A stretch of 41,650 nucleotides of DNA from Paenibacillus massiliensis subsp. panacisoli DSM 21345. Lineage in GTDB: Bacteria; Bacillota; Bacilli; Paenibacillales; Paenibacillaceae. Under the pieces are notes generated by a model. The model searched no databases and was not told the DNA's origin. It was given only the letters and a program-made list of their open reading frames with translations. The stretch is from positions 31,517 through 73,166 of the forward strand of contig NZ_KE384537.1 in NCBI RefSeq assembly GCF_000426545.1. Reading direction: 5' to 3'. A program made the position numbers and the translations under genes. This document shows, one piece after another, positions 26,726 through 34,297 of the stretch; positions within the stretch are counted from its first letter, which is position 1; each line of letters starts with the position of its first letter.

Positions 26726-26742
26726 GTTCACTTTATTACTAT
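26713..26742 (+). promoter_or_regulatory. SigA-type promoter of the flavoprotein gene
   Basis: A consensus -35 TTGACA (26713-26718) and TACTAT (26737-26742) are separated by 18 bases. The predicted start of transcription is near 26749, about 55 bases before the ATG. Confidence 0.6.
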
Positions 26743-26747
26743 AACAT

Positions 26748-26788
26748 TTGTGAAATAATGCACAATAATATTGTGAAATGGTGCACAA
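26748..26788 (+). promoter_or_regulatory. Two tandem Rex-like (or Fnr-like) operators
   Basis: TTGTGAAATAATGCACAA (26748-26765) and TTGTGAAATGGTGCACAA (26771-26788) are near-identical 18-mers, 23 bases apart. Each matches the Rex consensus TTGTGAA-N4-TTCACAA at 13 of 14 fixed positions; the same base is changed in both. They also resemble TGTGA-N6-TCACA of Crp/Fnr proteins. Their position across and just after the predicted transcription start fits a repressor such as Rex better than an activator. Confidence 0.65.
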
Positions 26789-26804
26789 TGGGGGAAATGC
26801 AGAA

Positions 26805-28340
26805 ATGAAAAAGAAAACAACCGTACTACTTACACTGCTTCTATCGATCGTTCTTGTCATTGCAGGTTGCGGAAATACTAGTAGTAATAGTGAGAAAAAA
26901 GCAAATGAAGGCCAAAGCACAACCGAAGAGAAAAAGACGGATACGGTGTCAGGTGCGTCACAAGCAAGCTATACACCAATTGATCAATTAAAAGATAGCT
27001 ATGACATTATTATTGTTGGTGCTGGTGGTGCTGGTATGACCGCTGCATTAGAAGCAAAGGAAAAAGGAATGAACCCTGTTATTTTCGAAAAGATGCCAGT
27101 CGCTGGTGGTAATACAACCAAATCCTCTTCCGGGATGAATGCTTCTCAGACCAAATTCCAAAAGGAACAAGGCATTGAAGATAACAATGATTTATTTTAT
27201 GAAGAGACATTAGCGGGTGGGCATAACACCAATGATAAAGAAATGCTACGTTTCTTTGTTGATCATTCTGCAGATGCAATTGATTGGTTAGATTCGATCG
27301 GAATCCGATTGAACAACCTTACAATAACAGGCGGTATGAAAGAAAAACGTACACACCGTCCTGAGGATGGTTCAGCAATAGGTCAGTATCTAGTTGCTGG
27401 GTTGGTTAAAAATGTACATGAAAAAGAGATTCCATTGTTCGTCAATGCGGATGTAAAAGAAATAACGCAAGCTGATGGTAAAGTAAACGGTGTTAAAGTA
27501 TTGATTGATCAAACCGATGAAAAAGTAATTACTGCTAAAGCCGTTGTTGTAACGAGTGGTGGTTTTGGTTCTAATGCGGAGATGATCTCCGAGGTTAGAC
27601 CTGACCTAAAAGGCTTAGTAACAACCAACCAAATTGGTAGCACAGGTGACGGTATTAAGATGATCGAGCAGCTTGGCGGTACGACTGTTGATATGGATCA
27701 AATCCAGGTTCATCCAACTGTACAGCAAGATAAATCGTACTTAATTGGTGAAGCTGTACGCGGTGAAGGTGCACTCCTTATTTCCACTGAAGGTACGCGC
27801 TTCGTGAACGAATTGGATACACGTGATAAAGTAACCGCAGCAATTAATGCCCTGCCTGAGAAAGCAGCTACATTAGTATTTGACTCTGGCGTGAAATCTC
27901 GTGTGAAGGCCATTGAGCAATATGACAAGATGGGCTTCGTCGTGAAAGGTGACACAATCGAGGAATTGGCACAAGCCATCAACGTTCCAGCCGATCCATT
28001 GAAAGCAACCGTAGACACTTGGAACGAAGCAGTGAAGAACAAACAAGATGGTGAATTTGGAAGAACAACAGGTATGGATCATGACCTATCTGCCGCACCA
28101 TACTATGCCATCAAAATCGCTCCTGGGATTCACTACACTATGGGTGGTGTGAAGATTAACACCAACACAGAAGTGTTAGACAAGGATGGAAAAGCCATTG
28201 AAGGCTTGTTCGCAGCAGGTGAATTGACAGGCGGCTTGCATGGTGAAAACCGTATTGGCGGTAACTCTGTTGCTGAAATTATTATCTTCGGACGTCAAGC
28301 AGGTATCAAATCCGCTGAGTTTGTGCAATCAAAACAATAG
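26805..28340 (+). CDS. Fumarate-reductase-type flavoprotein lipoprotein (flavocytochrome c family)
   Basis: I start at the ATG at 26805 behind GGGGGAA (511 residues). A lipoprotein signal ends in VIAGC (Cys22), followed by a Ser/Lys/Glu linker, so the enzyme sits outside the membrane. The FAD motif is IIIVGAGGAGMTAALEAKEKG (~70-90). By comparison from memory with Shewanella Fcc3, the catalytic residues align as His303, Glu316, Arg340 (TRD, proton donor), His443 (GIHYTMGG) and Arg483 (ENRIGG). The substrate Thr before the Glu is Gly315 here, so the substrate may not be fumarate. There is no heme or FMN-binding domain, so electrons must come from a partner not present here. Codon use is visibly more AT-rich than in neighbouring genes, suggesting acquisition. 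A MITE follows. Confidence 0.85.
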   Translation: MKKKTTVLLTLLLSIVLVIAGCGNTSSNSEKKANEGQSTTEEKKTDTVSGASQASYTPIDQLKDSYDIIIVGAGGAGMTAALEAKEKGMNPVIFEKMPVAGGNTTKSSSGMNASQTKFQKEQGIEDNNDLFYEETLAGGHNTNDKEMLRFFVDHSADAIDWLDSIGIRLNNLTITGGMKEKRTHRPEDGSAIGQYLVAGLVKNVHEKEIPLFVNADVKEITQADGKVNGVKVLIDQTDEKVITAKAVVVTSGGFGSNAEMISEVRPDLKGLVTTNQIGSTGDGIKMIEQLGGTTVDMDQIQVHPTVQQDKSYLIGEAVRGEGALLISTEGTRFVNELDTRDKVTAAINALPEKAATLVFDSGVKSRVKAIEQYDKMGFVVKGDTIEELAQAINVPADPLKATVDTWNEAVKNKQDGEFGRTTGMDHDLSAAPYYAIKIAPGIHYTMGGVKINTNTEVLDKDGKAIEGLFAAGELTGGLHGENRIGGNSVAEIIIFGRQAGIKSAEFVQSKQ

Positions 28341-28399
28341 GTAATAGGTTTATCTAAATGAATATACACATGAGCGTGTTCAATCGAATTATGCAAAAT

Positions 28400-28562
28400 G
28401 GGGCTGTCCCAAAAGTCAATTTGTGATTTTTTGGCCCCCACTTTAAACCGAATTTCTTCGAATAAAAGGACCTCAATATCCACTATACAGTGAATTTGAG
28501 GTCCTTTTTTGTGTTGTAATAGGGATGTTCCCATGTCATGCGAATACTTTTGGGACAGCCCC
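28400..28562. mobile_element. MITE-like element, 163 bp, perfect 17-bp terminal inverted repeats
   Basis: GGGGCTGTCCCAAAAGT at 28400-28416 is exactly complementary to ACTTTTGGGACAGCCCC at 28546-28562. The inside has no open frame. It carries a second hairpin (AAAAGGACCTCAA / TTGAGGTCCTTTT, about 28468-28507) that looks like a terminator and follows the flavoprotein gene. The ends resemble, from memory, those of IS1182-type transposons. No transposase is in the window and I see no clear target duplication (AAAT left, TTCA right). Confidence 0.85.
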
Positions 28563-28639
28563 TTCATTCCTAATTTTTCTATAAAAGGTTATTGTCAGCT
28601 TAACGAATGTAGTGTACATTAATCTAAGATTCCAATAAG

Positions 28640-28737
28640 AAACGGGAGCTTGATGAAGTCAGGCTGAGAGGGTGGCCGTATGCCGCCGACCGTGAAATCT
28701 GATCTGGGTAATGCCAGCGTAGAGAAGACCAAATGCA
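28640..28737 (+). ncRNA. TPP riboswitch (THI element)
   Basis: The conserved thi-box landmarks appear in order: CAGGCTGAGAGGGTGG (28660s-28675), ACCGTGAAATCTGATCTGGGTAATGCCAGCGTAGAGAAG split across 28689-28727, all matching the pyrimidine- and pyrophosphate-sensing helices. It lies upstream of a terminator and the YkoE gene, so thiamine pyrophosphate should switch off ykoEDC. Confidence 0.93.
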
Positions 28738-28854
28738 GTCGGTATGCATTCAAGCAGACCTGCAGATGGAATAGGCGCCGCCGATGCGTGCTATTTCCTG
28801 ATGCCGTCTGATAATGGATATCTGACAGCAAATGAAGTTCATACTGCGCAAGCT

Positions 28855-28882
28855 ACCTGCCCGGATCGGGGCAGGTTTTTTT
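28855..28882 (+). terminator. Riboswitch-controlled terminator
   Basis: ACCTGCCC and GGGCAGGT form a stem around five bases plus flanking G, followed by seven or more T. It sits between the TPP aptamer and ykoE, the usual place for the expression platform. The intervening 28738-28854 would hold the antiterminator. Confidence 0.85.
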
Positions 28883-28912
28883 ATTTTATTTAGGGGAAGG
28901 AAGTTGAAGCTC

Positions 28913-29512
28913 ATGACAGCAATTATTTCTAAAAAAGGTGCAGCTCTCAAGCTGACCGACATTCTGGTCACGATCGTCATCGCAGTGGTATTCGGTATTG
29001 TGTACAAAATCTGGGGACCTGCCTATGACATGGTCAAGCCCCTCGGCTTGCACGCAGAGCAGATTACCTATGGCATGTGGTTCATGGCAGGAACGTTCGC
29101 CTATCTGATCATCCGTAAGCCGGGGGTGGCTATCCTTGCAGAGGTAGCTGCGGCAACCGTCAGCGCCTTATTAGGCAGCGAATGGGGAATCTCTACCCTG
29201 TATTATGGTTTGGTGCAGGGACTGGGTGCAGAGCTGTTCTTTGCCCTGTTTCTCTACCGAAAAAACAATCTGTGGGTGACTTGCTTGGCCGCAATCGGCG
29301 CGGCAGCCGGCTCACTTCTGCTTGATTTCCACTATGGATACATCGAATCGTTGACGGCCTGGAACTATACGCTCTTCATCGGTCTTCGTCTGCTAGGAAG
29401 CATCATCATTGCAGGCATCTTCGCTTATTATCTGTCGAGGGCGCTTGAGCTGACTGGAGTGACCCAATCACTCCGCCCGGCATCTCGTGAGGACTATGAG
29501 GCTTTGAACTGA
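28913..29512 (+). CDS. ykoE: Thiamine-precursor ECF transporter substrate-binding subunit (YkoE)
   Basis: The start is the ATG at 28913 (199 residues, same as B. subtilis YkoE from memory), with GGAAGGAAG about 9 bases upstream. The longer frame would run through the terminator. It has about five to six membrane segments and the family block LTDILVTIVIAVVFGIVYKIWGPAYD. YkoE is the S-component for hydroxymethylpyrimidine/thiamine salvage and works with YkoD and YkoC. TPP riboswitch control supports the assignment. Confidence 0.93.
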   Translation: MTAIISKKGAALKLTDILVTIVIAVVFGIVYKIWGPAYDMVKPLGLHAEQITYGMWFMAGTFAYLIIRKPGVAILAEVAAATVSALLGSEWGISTLYYGLVQGLGAELFFALFLYRKNNLWVTCLAAIGAAAGSLLLDFHYGYIESLTAWNYTLFIGLRLLGSIIIAGIFAYYLSRALELTGVTQSLRPASREDYEALN

Positions 29513-29514
29513 GT

Positions 29515-31119
29515 ATGGCTCTTAAGGGGGTGGAGCATTCGAGACACGTAGAACATGAGCGGCATTGGGGACTGGCGCATGTAGAGCATAAGGATCATTT
29601 GGAGCATGTGGAGCATCTGAAGCATTTAGGGCACACTCCCGATATCGCTGCGGGTGTTAGCAATCTGCGACTGAAGTTCCCAGAAGCACGAGAGCTACTC
29701 TTTCAGGGCTTGTCCCTGTCCGTTCGCAAAGGGGAAAAGCTACTGCTGCTTGGGCCAAGCGGCTGCGGCAAATCAACACTGCTACAGGTACTTAGCGGCA
29801 TGATCCCCCACTCTGTCGAGGTGCCAATGAAATGTGATGAAATCATCACACCTGAACGTCCGGGTGTAGTATTCCAGGACCCGGATACCCAGTTCTGTAT
29901 GTCTTTTGCCGATGAAGAACTAGCCTTCGTGCTGGAGAACCGCTGTATTCCGCGCGAGGAGATGCCATCACGCATACTCGACTGTCTGACACAGGTCGGA
30001 TTGGCAGAAGAAGCAGCCAGAATGCCTATTCAGGCGATGTCACAAGGAATGAAGCAACGGCTGGCTGTCGCTTCCGTGCTCGCTGCAGAGGCAGAGGTAC
30101 TATTCCTGGATGAACCTACCGCGTTACTGGATGAAGAAGGAACCCTTCAGGTCTGGGACACGATCAGGAGCATAGCTGCGGATAAGACCTTGATCATCGT
30201 GGAGCATAAGATAAGTGACATTATTCAACTGGTGGATCGGATTGTCGTACTGTCTCCCGACGGAGAAATCATCGCCGATGGAATTCCGGAAGAGGTATTC
30301 GCCACCTCTCGGGATACGTTGAGAGCGTTCGGCATTTGGTACCCTGGGGTGTGGAGTGAGGCGACCTCTCCGCGGCTGTCGAACGATGCAGCAGAGCAGG
30401 CCCATTTCGTAGCCAATAGCCTTTATGGCAAAGACAACCTCTATTGTAATGGTGCTTCCCCGGTCATGGAACTAGGTAACTTTGCCGGAATGCGAAGCAA
30501 AACGGAGGTTATCCGAGTGGAGAAGGTCCAGGTTTTTCCCGGTCAATGGATTGGGATCACCGGTCCAAACGGAGCGGGCAAGAGCTCCCTCCTGCTATCC
30601 ATGATGGGTCTGCTCAAGACGACGGGACGATACGAGCTATGCCATCGGCCTGCAGGTAAGACAGAACAACTGGCAGAGCATATTGGCTTCGTATTTCAGA
30701 ATCCCGAGTTCCAGTTCGTCACCAATTCGGTGTATGAAGAGGTGGAATATTCGGTACTCTTCGATCTTCCGAATCCAGAGCAGCGGAGGCATACGGTGCA
30801 GCAGCTCCTGGCCCGATTCGGCTTGCTGCACCTGGAGCACAGACATCCTTATCAGCTATCGCTCGGGCAGAAACGCCGCTTGAGTATTGCCACCGCCATT
30901 ATTCGTGAGCCTGAGGTGCTACTGCTGGATGAGCCTACCTTTGGTCAGGACGCCCGCAACACCTTTTCCATTCTGGATTTGCTGGAGTCGCTTCGTAGTG
31001 CTGGGACGGCAATCATCATGGTGACTCATGATGCCGAAGTGGTCCGCCGCTACTGCACGGATGAATGGCGGGTCCGACACGGGAGGGTTGAGTATGCAAA
31101 TAACTTTCCCTCATCATGA
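29515..31119 (+). CDS. ykoD: ECF transporter ATPase, double ABC domain (YkoD)
   Basis: This 534-residue protein carries two ATPase domains. Domain 1 has Walker A GPSGCGKSTLL (~80-90), signature MSQGMKQRL and Walker B VLFLDEPTALLD. Domain 2 has GPNGAGKSSLL, LSLGQKRRL and VLLLDEPTFGQD. It is the energiser for YkoE/YkoC. The stop of ykoE is two bases before its ATG. Residues 8-40 are peculiar: histidines at 8, 11, 14, 17, 22, 25, 28, 31, 34, 37 and 40, mostly in Glu-His or Lys-His pairs, encoded by degenerate 9-bp tandem repeats. The usual ATPase start then begins near residue 48. Ribosome-site evidence at the start is only GAGG, so a later start is conceivable. Confidence 0.9.
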   Translation: MALKGVEHSRHVEHERHWGLAHVEHKDHLEHVEHLKHLGHTPDIAAGVSNLRLKFPEARELLFQGLSLSVRKGEKLLLLGPSGCGKSTLLQVLSGMIPHSVEVPMKCDEIITPERPGVVFQDPDTQFCMSFADEELAFVLENRCIPREEMPSRILDCLTQVGLAEEAARMPIQAMSQGMKQRLAVASVLAAEAEVLFLDEPTALLDEEGTLQVWDTIRSIAADKTLIIVEHKISDIIQLVDRIVVLSPDGEIIADGIPEEVFATSRDTLRAFGIWYPGVWSEATSPRLSNDAAEQAHFVANSLYGKDNLYCNGASPVMELGNFAGMRSKTEVIRVEKVQVFPGQWIGITGPNGAGKSSLLLSMMGLLKTTGRYELCHRPAGKTEQLAEHIGFVFQNPEFQFVTNSVYEEVEYSVLFDLPNPEQRRHTVQQLLARFGLLHLEHRHPYQLSLGQKRRLSIATAIIREPEVLLLDEPTFGQDARNTFSILDLLESLRSAGTAIIMVTHDAEVVRRYCTDEWRVRHGRVEYANNFPSS

Positions 31120-31882
31120 GACCTGGCTGCATCGGGTTAACCCGGGCTTGAAGCTGCTCGTGTTCGCCCTTCTCTTTCCAGCGGTGATCTGGATTCACAA
31201 TCTGAATATCATGATTAATCTTGCTGCAGGAATGCTGCTGTTGCTCCTATGGTCTGGGCATCCATGGAGACGATTGCTGCTGTATGCTTCACCATTCATC
31301 CTGATCTTTATCTCAACATCTACGGGGATGATGTTCTTCGGGACGGGAGAGACAACTTGGTGGAGGTGGGGACTTGTGCATATTACGGAGGAGAGCTTTC
31401 TACGTGGTATTCACTTGGGCTGCCGCGCCCTCTGTATGGCAGTTGCTGGACTGCTGTTCGGTCTGACGACACGACCTGTGAGACTTTTCTATTCTCTGAT
31501 GCAGCAATGGAGGCTTCCCCCAAAGTATGCATATAGCTTTCTTGCGGCCATGCGGATGATTCCTATGCTGCTGGACGAATTCCAGACACTCCGGCATGCC
31601 TTGTTAATCCGGGGCACGAGGCGCCATGTCAGCCGCTGGAATCTGTATGCCCATATCAAGATGTATGCGATCCCTCTACTTGCGCAAAGTATCCGCCGCG
31701 CGCAGCGTACAGCCATTGCCATGGAGGCCAAAGGACTCTCCGATAAGAAGCGCACCTATTATTATGTAATAGGTTACTCGCAAGCAGATATCTGGCTGGG
31801 CATCTATTTTACGGGGGTATTTGCGGCAGCGATCTGGACGGGGAGCCTGTTCCCCTACTTCGATGCTCTGGATGTTCGATAA
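31094..31882 (+). CDS. ykoC: ECF transporter transmembrane T-subunit (YkoC)
   Basis: The start is the ATG at 31094 (262 residues), which overlaps the 3' end of ykoD by 26 bases and has GGGAGGG upstream. It has about five hydrophobic segments. The coupling-helix motifs of T-components are present: a long basic region with FLAAMRMIPMLLDEFQTLRHALLIRGTRR and SIRRAQRTAIAMEAKGL, containing the Ala-Arg-Gly type motifs that grip the ATPases. It couples YkoD ATP hydrolysis to YkoE. A hairpin follows at 31950-32003. Confidence 0.92.
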   Translation: MQITFPHHETWLHRVNPGLKLLVFALLFPAVIWIHNLNIMINLAAGMLLLLLWSGHPWRRLLLYASPFILIFISTSTGMMFFGTGETTWWRWGLVHITEESFLRGIHLGCRALCMAVAGLLFGLTTRPVRLFYSLMQQWRLPPKYAYSFLAAMRMIPMLLDEFQTLRHALLIRGTRRHVSRWNLYAHIKMYAIPLLAQSIRRAQRTAIAMEAKGLSDKKRTYYYVIGYSQADIWLGIYFTGVFAAAIWTGSLFPYFDALDVR

Positions 31883-31949
31883 GCATGGCCATGATACGCA
31901 CACTCGCACCATACGATTCATGATTAGGGTCGAAATGGTTGCAGCTATG

Positions 31950-32003
31950 AAAAGAAGACCGCCAGATGACACCTACACAGGTAGGACTGGGCGATCTTCT
32001 TTG
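31950..32003 (+). terminator. Terminator of ykoEDC
   Basis: AAAGAAGACCGCC pairs with GGGCGATCTTCTTT (one mismatch bulge), ending in TTT. It lies between the converging ykoC and aminotransferase genes. Confidence 0.7.
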
Positions 32004-32049
32004 TGCTTGAAGGAAGGATGCTCATCACAGCACTGGTAATGCATGCTCT

Positions 32050-33237
32050 TCATCCAACAGGCTGCATGATCTGCATGAAACGGCTCATCCGCTCCAGTGC
32101 CTTCTCCAGATCGACGAGTGAGGTTGCATAGGAGCAACGAATATAGCCCTCACCGCCTGATCCGAATACATGCCCAGGTACGACAGCTACCTTAGCCTCC
32201 GTCAGCAGCCTGAGCGCGAACTGCTCCGATGACATACCCGTAGCCGCAATAGAAGGAAAAGCATAAAAAGCTCCCTCTGGCTCGTGACAGGCTAGCCCGA
32301 TCGCATTCAGACCCGCGACAAACAGCTTGCGGCGCTCGTTGTAGCTAGCCATCATCTCGTCCTTGGTTGTCAGCCCATAACGCAGAGATTCAAGCGCAGC
32401 AATCTGGGCAATGGTAGGTGCGCACATAGCTGTGTACTGGTGGATTTTTAGCATACCCGCAATCAACTCACGCGGGCCACACGCATAGCCTACTCTCCAG
32501 CCCGTCATAGCGAACGCCTTGGAGAAGCCGCTAATCACAATCGTACGCTCCTTCATTCCCGGTAGAGCAGCGATGCTCACATGCTGTCTCCCATAAGTTA
32601 ACTCGGCATACACTTCATCGGAAATGACAACCAGATTATGCCGGATCACCAGCTCTACAATCGGTAACCAATCCTGTTCTGTCATCACTGTACCCGTCGG
32701 ATTACATGGATAATTAATCATGAGCACCTTCGAACGCGGAGTAATGGCTGCCTCCAGCGCTTGCGGAGTCAGCTTGAACTGCTCCTCTGCTGTAGCTGCC
32801 ACCTCTACAATGACTCCGCCATGCAGATGAGAGATGGGCTCATAGGCAATATAGCTTGGTGAGGGAATGAGCACCTCGTCACCCGGATCAATCACGGTCC
32901 GCAGCGCCAGATCGACGGCCTCACTGCTGCCCACGGTTACGATGATCTCGTGCTCAGGCTCATAGGACAGCGCGAAGCTGCTGGACAGATACGCTGCGAG
33001 CTCTTCCCGTAGCTCTAGCATGCCTGCATTCGAGGTGTATTTCGTCCGTCCATCCCGCAGGGCCTGAATGCAAGCCTCGCGTACCTTCGCCGGGGTCACA
33101 AAATCAGGCTCTCCGACCCCGAGCGCAATAGTATCCCCTCCTGCTGCATTCAGATCGAAGAAAGCCCGAATGCCCGATGGTCGAATATCCCGTACACGAG
33201 AGGATAGGAAGCTCCCTGTCTGCTCTTCGCTACACAT
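32050..33237 (-). CDS. Class I/II PLP-dependent aminotransferase (PatA-like)
   Basis: I start at the ATG at 33237 (395 residues), which overlaps the last 8 bases of ddl, so the two are translationally coupled. GGGGGAT is the ribosome site. The aminotransferase fold-type I core is complete: NYPCNPTG, ISDEVYAELTYG and the PLP lysine in SGFSKAFAMTGWRVGY. It resembles B. subtilis PatA/YugH-type enzymes, which act on amino acids including those tied to diaminopimelate or alanine metabolism. The exact substrate is not certain. Position next to ddl suggests D-Ala or cell-wall amino acid metabolism, but that is inference. Confidence 0.88.
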   Translation of the reverse strand: MCSEEQTGSFLSSRVRDIRPSGIRAFFDLNAAGGDTIALGVGEPDFVTPAKVREACIQALRDGRTKYTSNAGMLELREELAAYLSSSFALSYEPEHEIIVTVGSSEAVDLALRTVIDPGDEVLIPSPSYIAYEPISHLHGGVIVEVAATAEEQFKLTPQALEAAITPRSKVLMINYPCNPTGTVMTEQDWLPIVELVIRHNLVVISDEVYAELTYGRQHVSIAALPGMKERTIVISGFSKAFAMTGWRVGYACGPRELIAGMLKIHQYTAMCAPTIAQIAALESLRYGLTTKDEMMASYNERRKLFVAGLNAIGLACHEPEGAFYAFPSIAATGMSSEQFALRLLTEAKVAVVPGHVFGSGGEGYIRCSYATSLVDLEKALERMSRFMQIMQPVG

Positions 33238-34171
33238 GCTGGGCCATCCCCCATTCCTGTGTTCGTTCATGAAGTGAGCTCGTAATAATACGATCCAGCA
33301 GCTGTGAAAAGGTGATTCCCGCTGCCGCTGCACTTTTCGGCAACAGGCTGTTAGCCGTCATTCCCGGTAAGGTGTTCACTTCCAGCACGTAAGGCACATC
33401 CTGGCGCAAAATCATATCGACCCTGGCATAGACCTTGCATTGCAGCTGTCGGTAGCTCATTAGTGCCGCTTTACGCACACGCTGCTCGATCTCGGGCGGA
33501 AGCTGGATGACCTTCTCCTCAGCACCACCAATCTCATATTTCGCTCTGTAATCGAACCACTCCGAATGTGCTGACTGAATGCCGATGATCGGCAACACCT
33601 CGCCATCCAGAATCGAACAAGTAAGCTCGCTGCCTTGAATGTAGGGCTCTATCAGGATCGACTCTCCCAGACTCTCCGCCTCCTGAACGGCTGGCAGTAG
33701 CTCATGTTCATTTCGCACGAGCTGGATGCCGATGCTGGAGCCTCCCGTATTCGGCTTCACAATGACAGGATAGCCCAGCCGCTCTACTGCCTGTGGATCA
33801 TACTCGTTCATCCCCTGCCAGCATAGCCCCGATGGGGTAAGTACGCCCGCTGCCTTCAGTAACTGCTTGGAGAGCTGCTTATTCATGCATAGGCTGCTTG
33901 CCAGAATACCGCTGCCTGTATACGGAATGCCTAACGTCTCAAGAGCTCCCTGTACTGTGCCGTCCTCTCCATATTGTCCATGCAGCGCCAGTAGCGCTAG
34001 ATCGATCCCTGTCTGCTGTACCTGCGTGATCAGATCGGAGCGTTGCCCGATCACCAAGGGCACCACGTCATAGCGACTACGGTCCAGATGCCTGATCATC
34101 TCTTGACCCGTCTGTAGGGACACCTCACGCTCGGAGGATACTCCACCCATAATTACGCCGATTTTCATCAT
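33230..34171 (-). CDS. ddl: D-alanine--D-alanine ligase
   Basis: The start is the first of two adjacent ATGs (34171, 34168), 11 bases after GAGGGGAG; 313 residues. It joins two D-alanines for peptidoglycan precursors. The N-terminal IGVIMGGVSSEREVSLQTG and ALHGQYGEDGTVQGALE are typical. The ATP-grasp core is GYPVIVKPNTGGSSIGIQ, and EVNTLPGMTANSLLPKSAAAAGI ends the protein. The flanking gene upstream is a MocR-type regulator and downstream is an aminotransferase, all on one strand. Confidence 0.94.
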   Translation of the reverse strand: MMKIGVIMGGVSSEREVSLQTGQEMIRHLDRSRYDVVPLVIGQRSDLITQVQQTGIDLALLALHGQYGEDGTVQGALETLGIPYTGSGILASSLCMNKQLSKQLLKAAGVLTPSGLCWQGMNEYDPQAVERLGYPVIVKPNTGGSSIGIQLVRNEHELLPAVQEAESLGESILIEPYIQGSELTCSILDGEVLPIIGIQSAHSEWFDYRAKYEIGGAEEKVIQLPPEIEQRVRKAALMSYRQLQCKVYARVDMILRQDVPYVLEVNTLPGMTANSLLPKSAAAAGITFSQLLDRIITSSLHERTQEWGMAQHV

Positions 34172-34297
34172 GACACTCTGTTCTCCCCTCATCTCGTTGT
34201 GTGGCACTTCCTGAATTAGTAATAGAAGGCTATGTGAGAGGAAGCCACGTGAATGATCCTCTCGATTGCTGCTGCTCCACAATTTCTGAATATAACT

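Noticed and set aside
26748..26788. Fnr activation sites
   Set aside because: The motif also fits Crp/Fnr, but both sites lie at or after the predicted transcription start. Rex repression fits better. Kept only as an alternative.
28400..28562. Complete insertion sequence
   Set aside because: At 163 bp with no open frame it cannot encode a transposase, so I call it a MITE-like element.
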